Assembly: GCA_032718475.1 (NCBI GenBank)
Contig: JAUCBJ010001488.1
Location: 1 to 31,740 of the forward strand
Direction: 5' to 3'
Length of the DNA stretch: 31,740 nt
Source: Nemertoderma westbladi
Lineage: Eukaryota > Xenacoelomorpha > Nemertodermatida > Nemertodermatidae
Shown here: piece by piece, positions 10,155-21,041 of the stretch
Position numbering within the stretch: the stretch's first letter is position 1
Layout of the letters: the number at the start of each line of letters is the position of its first letter
Made by a program: the position numbers and the translations under genes
Notes under the pieces: generated by a model
Told to the model about the DNA's origin: nothing
Database searches by the model: none
What the model saw: only the letters and a program-made list of their open reading frames with translations

Positions 10155-12495
10155 AGGATTTCTTCGAAAAAGGACCAATTGGTTGAGTTACGAGTTACAG
10201 TGAAAAAGTATTCATGATTAGATTTTGCTTTGAACAGGAGAAACATATGGAATATATAGGTCATCTAATTAATTGTTTAAAGATTAGCAAACAATACAGT
10301 GTAATTGCATTGATGAAATCCATAAATAAAACTTGGATACAAAATGTAAAATCGGTTACATAAAATAAATTTCTGAGCTAAGAAAGTGAAATTGGATACT
10401 GTACAACTTGTCTGGATACAAGCGGTCCGGTCCGTTTACCTTACAAAATGAAAAATAAACGTGCGAAATATAAAACAGTAGTGTCCTACACGAACGGAAC
10501 GGAACTATCCCGGGGGGGGGGGGGGGGGGGGGTTGGGGAGGGAATGTCCGAAAATCGAAGCCTTTTTCTATCTGCCAACATCCTGGGCTTTACTTAAACT
10601 CAGCCTCTATTCACTGGCTGTGATTGACAAGCCAACGTGCCTCAGAAGTTCCTTTCATGAATGCCGCAATTTATATTTGGCCATTTTGGTCGTTTTGGCC
10701 GCCAAAATGACCAAGATAATGTTTATTGGGATTGAGACTGTAAGTTGCTGGCCTAAAGCCAGCCGAAGGCAAGTTAGACTCCAAATGAAGTACTAGAACT
10801 GGTCCCGGTAGGTTATTAAAACATTCTCACATTCAACAATTCTGCTAGTGAATTTCAGTATTTGCGATAAATGAACACGCCGAGTTTAGCCACTCACACT
10901 CATTTTAAGTAGCCTAGGGAGCCGATTCGGGTTTAATGTTTTGGTTATTCCCGCGTGGCTCATAGATTCGAACAGTTAGCTCTCTGTCGAGCGATCGATA
11001 GAGAAAGGAGCAAGCGATTTTGTAGGAGCCGTATAAAAAAATTAGTAAAACATATTAGCGGCATATTAACATATTAGCGCCATCCAGCAGTAAGAAGCAA
11101 TTTTGTGTTTAGAGATACTGTAGACAGCAGTAATAACGCGCTCCTGATCGCGCTTGTTTAACAGTAAGACACGTTGTATTTGCTTGCTTTAACAGTTAGA
11201 CACGTTTTCATTTGCTGTTGCTTGCAACTGTAAAGAGTGCGTTTACTAATCGCAAAATACAGTAATTCATTTGGGCCGTTAGGGTAAACTGTAAATTAGT
11301 AAGTTTTTTAAAATTTTAGCTACCCTAGACTTGCAACATCACCAATCTGCACTGATAATAATTAACAAATAAACTAATAAAAATTAACTAATAATTAAGC
11401 AAAATTTGAAGCATTCTTCTGTTTGCACTGTGGATTGTTACTATGGTGATATGGCAGTTGGGGGATTTAGAACTAACTTAACACATCTTACCTACATATC
11501 CTACTGTACAACTAACACCTACACACCTAACTGCCTAACATTTCCTATTGTCCCTACCTGTATATCTATTGTGTGGTAATGGTATTATATTTAAGCAGAA
11601 CAAATTTCAATTTGGTTTTAAGATAACTGGTTTTAAGGTTTAAAGATAATAATCTACCCCTTTTTCCCTTCTTATGTATTGATTTGCTCTATATTTAATT
11701 TAGTTCAATACGGTATTTGATTATCTATTGTATTTAACTGAGATATGATACTGGGAGAGTGTGGCAACACAGTATGACAAGCAAATGACTGATTAATTAA
11801 TTCTGTAAGGACTCAAGTCTGGCAGCTGTGTTTCCCTTTAGGGGAAACGTATTGTGACTTGCCTTTGGTCTAATTATATTGATATTGCTACAGTATTCAA
11901 TTTGTGACAACTCTCAATCGTGATACAATTAATAACAAAAGCCAAAATGGTCTGAGATATCGCCATATCTTAATTATTTAGTAAATCAGAGGTACGACGA
12001 CACACAAATCTGATGCAATTGTCCAGATTATCACTAATACTTAGTTATAGCGACCCACCTGTTGTGGCGTGTGTAAAATGTCTTTAATCTTGTAATATCG
12101 GCGATATATTAAGCAAATAGTAACAACAAATTGAGTTTACTTAGCAGAATATCAATAATAATAACGGACAAATAATATATAATTAAATTATTAACAATTA
12201 CACTTAGACATTAGTCCAGGACATGTAATAACTGCCAGTCATTAAAACCTGACTAGCGAATTAAAGCCCTGCATGGGAGGTGTAATTCCACTACAGCGCA
12301 ACATGTAAACAGTGAACCAGCATCCAACCAACCAAGCTATATTGAATTAACCGTAATAAAATAATACAGCCAATGGGAGGTAGAATATGTGTATAATGGC
12401 ACTGATTGGGCGTTAAAACCCTCAGTGAAGCATGGCTTAACCAACTTTATCAATAAAAAATGGTGTTTTGAGCTTAAAATCAGTAAAACAGAACG
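10155..12495. other. Spacer of the large palindrome, no gene seen
   Basis: These 2.3 kb separate the two arms. They contain a G21 tract (10512-10532), a repeated motif with AGACACGTT at about 11166 and 11197, and AT-rich unique sequence. The ORF from 10533 starts in the G tract and shows no recognisable feature. If the palindrome is one transposon, a transposase would be expected here, but none is visible. Confidence 0.6.
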
Positions 12496-12700
12496 ACACG
12501 TTCGTGGGGCCTTCGCGCAGCACGAGGCCCAGTTATGAGATACAAATTAAAATTGTGCGACTGTATCACAAAATCAGGATATGAGAGATTAACCCACACC
12601 ACCAATTAATCAAAGAAAGGGGGACAGTACGTGTTCACCCCTTTTAATCTGCACCCCCCCCCCCCCCCCCCCCCCTCCCACCAATACATAACCGCGACAT

Positions 12701-13227
12701 CTACCATCCACGGAAGGGTAGCACGAACTTATTTCCAAACGCACGTTCAATATGCAAAGCCAGGTGGTTTATAGGAATATAATCAATGCAGTACTCGTCT
12801 TCATTATAAGCCTCTTTGCGTTCGACCTGTTTTGTATTAAAATATATTTATTAAATGCAGGCTGACGCTCTTTATAATAATAATACCTAGGGATGCCAGC
12901 TTCCAGACTTTCAATCTTTACTGCCGCGCAAACCCCACAGAGGAAGTTTTGGTTTGAGAGATCAAGCCCATCGGCAATTGGTGTTTCAATTTCGGTCCAG
13001 GAACTCTGACAATGGGAGCATTCAATCTTAGCTGTGGTCCATTCCCGTGGTTTCGGCTTCCTTTTCTTCGTCCCAATGACAGATTCTTCTGAAGACGGTC
13101 GATTCGCTTTCAGTTTATTGTTGGCGTTTGTGTTTTGAAGTTGTATTCGAGTGGACAGTTGCGCCGGTTTCGAGGTAACCATACCGACCTGTGATAAGCG
13201 TTGGTTTTGTTGAGTGCCGGTATTCAT
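12701..13227 (-). CDS. Small Cys-rich (half-PHD-like) protein, right-arm copy; two-exon model
   Basis: This is the inverted duplicate of the ORF at 9421. The unspliced frame is 13227 to 12769 (152 codons). The spliced model is exon 1 at 13227-12922, intron 12921-12827 and exon 2 at 12826-12701. Donor, acceptor, ATG, stop and the two Cys-X2-Cys pairs are all conserved. Across the 459-nt unspliced frame the arms differ at seven sites, five amino-acid changing and two silent. In the spliced model the count is four changing and three silent. Neither ratio proves selection. The upstream TATA-like box is also kept, while 6 bp are missing just before the ATG compared with the left arm. Function and family are unknown. 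Confidence 0.5.
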
Positions 13228-13324
13228 CTTCTCTCACCTCGTCAGATGTTGCAAATACTGATAACACGAATAACGGTATATATTTCAATACTTGTCAATA
13301 GTAATATATATAATTTAGATAACT

Positions 13325-13332
13325 ATTTTATA
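13325..13332 (-). promoter_or_regulatory. TATA-like box upstream of the right-arm ORF
   Basis: Mirror copy of the motif at 9310-9317, on the minus strand, 97 bases before the ATG at 13227. Confidence 0.3.
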
Positions 13333-13692
13333 TCTGTACTGTTGAGCAAACTCTACATAAATTCCAACCTGTGTATCGCCGGTAGTGCTGTTGCTGTGCA
13401 AGTGTTGACGTGCTAGTTGCCACCGGTCACGCGGTCAGCCGGTACCAGTAGTAGGGTGGTACCTACGGTGCTCACTACAACGGCAGTACAGCAATATGGT
13501 GTACCGTGCAAATGACTGAATGATTAGCGGTAACTATCTAAACTATTACTGTATTATATTATTATTACCGGTACCGGTACTGGGCTAATTAGCCCTAATT
13601 AGGGTTGGCAGGGCCATGTTTAATTAGATTACATGATATGGCATGTCTGCAGTGTATGGTACCGGCTGACCAGTATTGCAGTATTGACTGAT

Positions 13693-13955
13693 TGCAGGAT
13701 TCTCGATTCAGGGAATGAGTACAGCCTGACAGTACCGGTACACATGGTACATGCAGAATTGCAAAATTTGTCAGAAACCCAGCTGATATATCCTACAGTA
13801 ATAATAATTTAACGCATTTTAAATTTGGATAAATAAATTTATTATAACTGCAATAACAGTTACACTGATGCTGCACGAAGGCCCCACGCAAATTCTACTT
13901 GGAAAATTTTCAAACTTTTACCAAACAACATGTGTACCAAGTTTGGATAGATTTC
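13693..13955 (-). repeat. Dispersed repeat R1, copy 2
   Basis: Inverse of 6911-7185. Here it directly abuts the outer end of the right palindrome arm. It is followed at 13956-14082 by a run with GACAGAACGACAGAACGACAG (about 14011-14031) and the palindrome-like GTGGCTCGCCCC, which reappears inverted at 27875-27890. The repeat type is unknown. Confidence 0.6.
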
Positions 13956-14082
13956 ATCAAGGATTGGCCGAGTTATTAACGTTTAAAATAAAATACTGAA
14001 AAAAAACGCGACAGAACGACAGAACGACAGGTTGATTAATGGTACCACTACGCTAAGGCTCACTCACTTCGTGGCTCGCCCC

Positions 14083-14188
14083 ACAAGAGTCCCACAAGAA
14101 ATGAAAACAAATAAGTTGGTGCCAGTTCCCAAGAAGGGCAACCTCACACTCTATGGTTCTTTTCGGGGAATCTCATTGATCTCGATTG
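14083..14188 (+). pseudogene. LINE A copy A1, left part (reverse transcriptase fragment)
   Basis: This short + strand piece encodes the RT stretch from VPQEMKTNKL to FRGISLIS, as in the other LINE A copies. It stops at 14188 in the middle of the box and resumes at 17889 on the same strand, missing only about 7 bases. The 3.7 kb in between is the minus-strand LINE B plus A2 insertion. A1 is 5'-truncated at 14083, typical of incomplete target-primed reverse transcription. Confidence 0.75.
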
Positions 14189-14191
14189 ATG

Positions 14192-14215
14192 CTACTACTA
14201 CGTAGTTTGAGCGAG
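14192..14215 (-). pseudogene. LINE B 3' terminus, separated from its body
   Basis: Read on the minus strand these bases continue the LINE B C-terminus that stops at about 16888: after Trp-Lys-Asp come Leu-Ala-Gln-Thr-Thr and then TAG triplets. The triplets double as stop codon and microsatellite tail. LINE A2 lies between the body and this end. Confidence 0.6.
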
Positions 14216-16889
14216 CTACTAGGATCGGCATGCTGCATTGCAGCTGCATTTTTAAGAATGCTGTGCCGGCTTGTCAACAAAATTGCACCGCCACAACTCC
14301 CTATCACCCATGACATTTGCTAGATCATCCGCATCTTTAAGGCCAGTGTCCTTTAAGATGCGTCTCAAGAAAGTCATGGGCTGTCCACCATGCTTATTCA
14401 CTCCATGAGGCTGCCAAAGTACAAGATTATGCACTGGCTGGTCCTCACGGCGAAAGCAATGTCCTGCAAAGCGGAGGCGATTTTGTTCTAGTGTCAAGCT
14501 TGGGGGAACCAATGAGACACCTCCAATGTTATATAGTGTCTGGTTGGAGATGTGTGCATTGTACTTGACACAATGAACCCGGCGTAGCATTCTTGTGAAT
14601 GTGCCATCCAGAGATTTGGTGTCATCAGCAGTTAGAGCCCAGCATGGACTCCCGTAGAGGAGTACTGGAACTACTGCTGCTCTAAATAATCGGACCTTAA
14701 GTTTCCGATTAATTTTCGGTGATTTCCAAATCTTGGAAAGCCTATTCAAAGCTGCCCATGCCTTTCCCTTACGTATTCGAAGGTCCTCACCTGACTTCCG
14801 GATCCATGATCCCAGGTAACAGAAGTCGTCCACATGCTCAAGCATACCATCCTTTGAGCTTATGCTCATCCGATCAGAGACTTGCTGAGGACTTTCAAAG
14901 TTAACGGTCAGAATTTTGGTCTTTCTGGAGTTAATAAAAAGACCAACACTAGAAGCAGCATGTTCTAATGAGCTGAGGAGCCGTTGGGCTCCCTCTAATG
15001 ATTCTGAGAGTACTCCTAAGTCATCAGCAAAGTCTAGATCAGTTAGGTAATTGGCAGGATTTCCTCGACTTCAGGAGCCAGTAGGTGGAGTTATCATCAC
15101 CCCATCATCATTATGATGATCTAAGGACATGTGTAGAACATAGTCAACCACAATAATGAACAAGAATGGTGCAAGTGTGTCTCCTTGGAGGACGCCCCAT
15201 AACACTTCAAATGGTTCTGTGTCACCGTCAACAGTAGACACAAATGTTGTCGAACCATCGTATACTGATCTGATTGCTGCAATAATTTCATCAGGAATCC
15301 CATATAATGAAAGTATGCTGAACATACGTGAGTGAGAGACTGAATCAAAGGCCTTGAAGAAGTCAACAAAGATAACAGCCAGATGCCTGTCTTTCTTTTT
15401 TGATAATTCTTCAATTATCCTTCTAAGTGCCAAAATGGGCTCCATGGTCCCACGACCTTTACGGAACCCATTCTGATTTCCACAGAGCAGTCTCTCAATG
15501 GGATCCCTGATGCGATTTAATAGAATCCTATTGTATAGCTTTGCAGCAATCGAGATCAATGAGATTCCCCGAAAAGAACCATAGAGTGTTAGGTTGCCCT
15601 TCTTGGGAACTGGCACCAACTTATTTGTTTTCATTTCTTGTGGGACTCTTGTTGTTCGGTACATGTCTACTATGATGGGATAGATGAGCTTTAAACACTC
15701 AGGTATTTTAAAGACCTCAGGGGGAACACCATCTACTCCACTGGCACGATTGGTCTTAATGCTCTTTGCAACAGTCTTCACTTCTGCAAAGGAGATATCG
15801 CCAATGGGAATATCTGGGAGTACAGACTCAGACACTTTTACTTCTATAAAGTTATCAGGCAATACCCTGTCATTATTGAGGAGCTTTTCAAAATGGGCTT
15901 TCCAACCATTGAGGCGATCGGCTGGTGATTCAGCCTTAACCTTGGTGGTTGGTTGGCTTTTCCGCCCAGTAAGCAGATTGATTGATTTCCATGCCTGGGA
16001 TGATTGCCTGCTGTCGTCAGCATCATTGGTGGCATCAACCTGTTGGTTTATTAGCTCCTGTAGATTAACAGAGTACTGCCTGTTCAGGGACCTAGATGCA
16101 GCCTTAACTGCATTCTTGGCCGCTGTAGTCTGTTTGAGTCGGGACTCTTTCTGTGCCTTATGAAGGTCATTTCGGCACTTCTGAATTTTGTTGTCAGTCC
16201 AGGGGGCCCTTTTCCTGTTTCGAGGGTATACAGGAACTGTTTCTGCAGCTGCTAACTTAACTGCTTCTGTAAAGGCAGTATAGCCCTCACAGTGATCTGC
16301 CGCCTCAGAGGCAAGAGCCTCATACCTGTTGCTCAGCTGTAGTGTGAAGCTGGATCTCACACTTGGCTGTTGCAACAGAGAGGACCAGTCATGCCGCGGC
16401 AAGGCAGATTTCGTTGTTCTGCTAGCACGCAGACTAAGTCTTACCTTGGCCACAATAAGGCGGTGATCACTGGAGAAGGGTCGAAGTGTAAATGCATTAC
16501 AGTCTTGTATAGAGCTCCTGTATTTCCTACGAAACAGAATATGGTCTATCTGGGACTTGTGACCACTGGGTCCACTATGAGTCCATAGCTTTCCAGTTCG
16601 CTTCTTGAACTGGGTTCCAGCCGAAAACAATCCATTTCCAGAGATAAAATCCTGAAGATGGACAGAATTTCGGTTAACACTATTGCTATAGACCCAGGGC
16701 GATGTAGGTGATTGATGCAGACTTGCATTAAAGTCTCCCAGGAATGTTAAGAATGCATGCTGATCCACTCCATCAGTAGCTGCTTGTAGATTGTGGTAGA
16801 AATTTTCCACCTCCTCTACAGGGGCAACACTAGTTGGAGAGTAGCACACAATCAGAACCACCTTAGGAAACTTCTTAGCCAGTGGAAAT
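14215..16889 (-). pseudogene. LINE A copy A2: APE endonuclease and reverse transcriptase with one in-frame stop
   Basis: Non-LTR retrotransposon, the longest copy in the window. The open frame 16996-15071 shows an endonuclease part with GDFN (residues 87-90) and SDHRLI (176-181). It then has RT motifs: FRGISL (475-480), QNGFRKGRG, FVDFFKAFDS (543-552) and VLQGDTLAPF (602-611). A TGA at 15071-15073 interrupts it where copy A3 has an Arg codon. The same frame then continues without further stops through the catalytic FADD (15020-15031) to a stop at 14252. The first about 35 residues of the open frame are not LINE A but out-of-frame LINE B tail, so the endonuclease N-terminus is missing (5' truncation). 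The 3' end is a short TAG repeat. The LINE is RTE- or CR1-like; the clade is not certain. Confidence 0.85.
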
Positions 16890-17888
16890 GAGATCCTTCC
16901 AGGCTTCCCGATTCTCCATAGTTGTCGCAATTTCGTTTCTCCCAAGTTCAGTATCCCTTTCAAGTTGATGAATATAAATATGTTATGGCCGGTCATCCAC
17001 GACTAAGCTTTCCATGACTTGGTTGCCAGAGAAGTAGATCTGGTATGACCTCGTCTTTACTTCGCCAGCAGTGCCCACTGAATCTTAATTTGCGATCACG
17101 GAGGGTGGTTGATACAGGTGGTATTGTACCATAAAGCTCGGCGTTTGTCATGTGTTGTCTCCAGCTGATGTTTAGGGCTGCCCTTAGTAGTCTTGTGTAG
17201 CAACCATCAATTCGTTGTTCAAGTGATTTAGTCAGTGTCCAGGTCTCACCCCCGTATAAAAATACACTTTCCACTGTGGCTCGAAAAAGATTAGTCTTCA
17301 GGTGCCTGGAGAGATCTGATTTCCAGATGGTATCCATTTTTGATAGATGTACCCTACCCATGCCTTTGCTTTCCTAACTTCTATGTCCTTTTTGCTACTC
17401 TCTATCCATGATTCAAGGTACTGGAAGTCGTCGACCTTCCTTAGTTGATTATTATCAATGGTTGTCAAGTTTCCATCAAAATTAAAGGTCATGAATTCGG
17501 TCTTGGTAGCATTTATATGCAATCCAACCTCCTTAGCAGCCCTCTCCGCTTTATTTAGTAGAAGCTGTGCATCTGCTAGCGTATTAGAGAGCAGGGCGAT
17601 ATCATCTGCAAAGTCGGTGTCTGTGACTGTAGTTGCCGGATATCTACTACTTCTGCGTACTTGAAGTGTGATTCCCAGATCTTCATCCTTTGTAGCCGTC
17701 CTCATTGCGTAATCCAGCACAATTACAAATAGTAAAGGTGCTAATGTGTCACCTTGCAGTACGCTAGCCAGGATTGAGAAAAACTCAGTTTCACCACCTG
17801 GTGAGAGTACCTGCGCTTCTGTGTCACAATATAACAATCCAATACCAGCAACAATTACTTCTGGTATTCCATAAGCTCTTAGGATATG
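16886..17888 (-). pseudogene. LINE B, reverse transcriptase C-terminal half (5'-truncated)
   Basis: This is a related but distinct non-LTR element. It covers RT from the AYGIPEVIVAGIG segment through SVLQGDTLAPLLF and the catalytic DFADD (about 17602-17616) to the thumb and the C-terminal WxxNREAW-type end. It is broken by a frameshift near 17350, a TGA at about 16993-16995 in the position of an expected Arg codon (CGA to TGA fits CpG decay) and another frameshift near 16970. The first 15 codons of the open frame 17933-17298 are antisense of LINE A1, not LINE B. It is inserted in A1 and is itself split by A2. Confidence 0.8.
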
Positions 17889-18213
17889 GCTATACAATAG
17901 AGCAATTCTATTAAATCGCATCAGGGATCGCATTGAGAGACTGCTCCATGGATATCAGAATGGGTCCGTAAAAGTCGTGGGACCATGTAGCCCACTTTCG
18001 CACAAGGGTAATTGAAGAGTTATCAAAAAAGAAAGACAGGCATCTGGCTGTTATCTTTGTTGACTTATTCAAGGCCTTTGATTCAGTCTCTCGCTCACGT
18101 ATGTTCAGCATACTTTCATTATATGGAATTCCTGATAAAATTATTGCAGCAATCAGATCAGTATACGATGGTTCGGCGACATTTGTGTCTACTGTTGACG
18201 GTGACACAGAAAG
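17889..18213 (+). pseudogene. LINE A copy A1, right part (reverse transcriptase palm)
   Basis: Resumes A1 after the nested insertion at CTATACAATAG. It encodes the RT palm with FVDLFKAFDS and ends near VDGDTE at 18213, just before the fold-back element at 18233. The sequence 17940-18010 is more diverged and frameshifted. Antisense and shifted open frames here (17911-18207, 18012-18245) are not genes. Confidence 0.75.
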
Positions 18214-18232
18214 AGCTATGGGGACTGGGGAG

Positions 18233-20148
18233 TAGGGTGGAGTGAAAAAAAGTTTTCTTTATTTTTAAGGGAAGCACTATTTTTCTGATGCCAAATCGGT
18301 CTAAACTAAGTTTGCAAAAACGAGTTTCGAAAATTCCAAGCGAGCCTCATGGCACTTGAAAATTTCAAAATTTTGGGAAGCCAATGCCAGCTTTGAAAAT
18401 CCCAGATATTTTGTACTTTTGATAAAAGTTAAGGAAGATGCAAATATATAATGTCAAATAGGTTGGAAACAAACACAAAATGTGAAATTGTGATTTTCAT
18501 TTAAATCTACCCCAGCCTCATGGCCTTTAAAATTTTGTAAAATTTGCCAAATTTCACCCCAAAAATGCAGCAAACCTACTTTGTAGTCTCTATAGTTGAA
18601 ATCGATTTACTGTGGTTTGGATTACATCTTGTGTGAAAAGTCCCCTTATTTCAATGCTAGAAACCCAGCTAGCTGGCTGTGAATTTGCCTTTGGATCAAA
18701 TTCCCAATAAGGATAACTCTAAATTAGGAAAACACTAGTAAAACACTATAAAAACACTGTGAAGCACCCGGAAAATAGTAAAAATATTGGTCAGCAGGAA
18801 ATTTAACACATGAACTACTCTGAATTGGTAATCCTAAATGTACTCCTCTCACAGCTCACCTTAAGTAATCACCGTAAAACATAGGGAAACACTGTAAACT
18901 CTCCCGAAAACAGTGAAAAAAATGATTGGCATCAAATAGCATTAAATTTTACCTACAGTAATATGCTGCTAAAAAATAAGCTGAAAGAGTCTAATACTAC
19001 ACAGAAACCATTGTTGCCAGGCAACCAAGAAACAGTAACCAATCAGCATGCATTTCAGCACTATCCTGTTTTACTGGTAAGCCAGTAGAGGCACAGTAAT
19101 GGTGGATTCTGGTATTAGTGAATTCCAATATTCAATATCCAATGACAAGATCCAATATTGGATCTTGTCATCTGCTAATGCTAAATGTTGAACAGTTAAA
19201 GTGCAGATGTTGCGGTATTTTATAATAAGACAGCAAGAGTGGGTCTTTTGATTTAGGTCCTGCCTACAGAGATACCGTAGTGGAGTGGCATGCTAGCAGC
19301 GTGGATGCAAGATCTATAGATTCCTCACACATGATTTTTCTAGTCAGTTCGATTTCTGGTATGTATTAATGGTATCCTTAATAGTAAATACCGTAACATC
19401 TGCACTTCAACTACGTCATCATTTAGCAGATAAAATGGTCTAACACTGCCCTAACAATACTGTAATACACTATGTAACACTAGAATACAGCAACACTGGT
19501 ACTACAGTACTGGCTGACCCGTAAAACAAGGCTATTGCTGAACTGCATGCTGATTGATTTCTTCTTTCACCTAATATTATTAGCAGCATATCAAACAAAC
19601 AGTCGAGGCGACCCGAAGGCTCCTCTTTCGATAGCTGCTACCCGAGTGTAGGGGTGGGTGCTACTCCTATCCCAAGATTTGCTGTCAAGATTTGTTATTT
19701 AACTGGTACTCATTTTATCGACTCCTGTGGATGAAAGGCAGCTGAGTGGACCCTGGTGAGGCTGAACCTACAACCAATCGATTGCAGATCTGGCGCTCAG
19801 CCAAATGAGCTCCCTCGCCTTCTAGCAGCATATATGTAAAATGGTTTATAATGTTTTCCTTATGTTTTATTGAGATTACTTAACGTGTGCTATGCGAGGA
19901 GTACATTTAAGATTACCAATTCAGTGTAATGATGTATTAAATTTCCTGTTGATCAATATTTTTACTGTTTTCCGGGTGCTTTACAGTGTTTTTCATATGT
20001 TTTTCTAGTGTTTTACTGTTTTACTAGTGTTTTCCTAATTTAGAATTATCCTTCTTTCTATACCTACTGTTTATAATATACTCATTGGGAATTTGATCCA
20101 AAGACAAATTCACAGCCAGCTAGATGGGTTTTTAGCATTGAAATATAG
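18233..20148. mobile_element. Fold-back hAT-type element, copy 2 (reversed and truncated)
   Basis: It starts with the same TAGGGTGGAGTG terminus as the element at 1647 and follows it closely. The position of the SINE and of the inner asymmetric bases shows it is in the opposite orientation to copy 1. Homology stops at about 20148, so roughly 440 bp of the right terminal arm are gone and no target duplication can be verified. It sits at the end of LINE A1. Confidence 0.8.
19690..19819 (-). repeat. tRNA-derived SINE, longer copy
   Basis: Read on the minus strand it carries the A-box-like AGCTCATTTGGCTGAGCG, the B-box-like GGTTCAGCC, then CCTTTCATCC, GTCGATAAAATGAGTACCAG. It occupies the position equivalent to the SINE in copy 1, so both fold-back copies descend from one SINE-bearing ancestor. 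Sequence at 19597-19689, absent from copy 1, may be the rest of the SINE body. Confidence 0.65.
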
Positions 20149-21039
20149 TACTGTAGCTTCGGTTCTACAACTCACAGCGCCATATAATATGTTATAAATA
20201 GGGATTTATGTTAGGCTACACAACCGGTATTATATTATTAAGTGATGTACATAGTGCAGTTAGTGTAATAGTGAGGCTCCACACAGCATCTGACAGTACC
20301 GGTATATATATAACTGCTATATAGCATTATTGTTGTTTCATATAGATCATTGTTTCTCTGTTTCCAAATAATTTTACTTGCTTGATGTCAAAAACATAAT
20401 TCGTTAAACTCAAAATTATATTTAAGAGACCGGATCATGCTGAACATGGTTGTATAAAATGCCCTCCTATTATTTTATTTTTATTATAACTGTTATATAT
20501 ATATATATATGATTAAATATGCAATGCATTGTTGCCCAGCTACGTATTTGGATAAACAAAATATTCCAGAATATGATGCATTACTAGTATAAGGATATTC
20601 ATACATAATCAAAATGTTCTAGAACATTTTGTATTTATTTAATAGAATAATTGGCCTGCATTGGAAGCAAATACATACAAAATTCGAATGCCCATATCTC
20701 TCAGCTACTGTATTTCAAAACGAAATTCAAATATTTTTACATATTTGGAATCCTTGCACGGTCTGCTTTCCACTAGTTCCAACAAATCACTAAATGTTTG
20801 AAGATTAACTGCGGTGTAACTGGAGCAATATCGACGGAGACATTTTTTTTAAACGCTTGTAACTAAAGAATGAAAGCAAAATAAAAATTCTGGCTCACCC
20901 ACTAAAGAGGAAAGAGATGAAACTAACTCTGTTTCAAATTTCATGCAATCTCATTACGAGTTGTAGAAAAATTTGGGGGGGGGGGGAGGCATGTACCTGA
21001 ATAACGACACTATATTCCAGGACATGGTGATGTATATAG
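20149..21039. other. Unassigned AT-rich spacer
   Basis: Contains a TA dinucleotide run (20494-20510) and a G12 tract (20975-20986). I see no gene or clear element end. Confidence 0.5.
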
Positions 21040-21041
21040 TA

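Larger units (their letters stand above)
12496..13705 (-). repeat. Right arm of the large palindrome, uninterrupted
   Basis: This is the inverted partner of 4117-10154. It retains the single-copy target sites for both elements that entered the left arm (13455-13462 and 13488-13489), so it shows the ancestral arm. It holds C22 at 12654-12675, opposite the G15 tract at 9982-9996. Confidence 0.8.

Noticed and set aside
10533-10796. 87-codon ORF after the G21 tract
   Set aside because: No recognisable motif, and composition is like the surroundings.
15684-16163. 159-codon plus-strand ORF, and its counterparts at 29958 and 30152
   Set aside because: They are antisense to the LINE A reverse transcriptase and linker frames, and recur only because the LINE copies recur.
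17911-18207. 98-codon minus-strand ORF
   Set aside because: It is antisense to LINE A1 reverse transcriptase.
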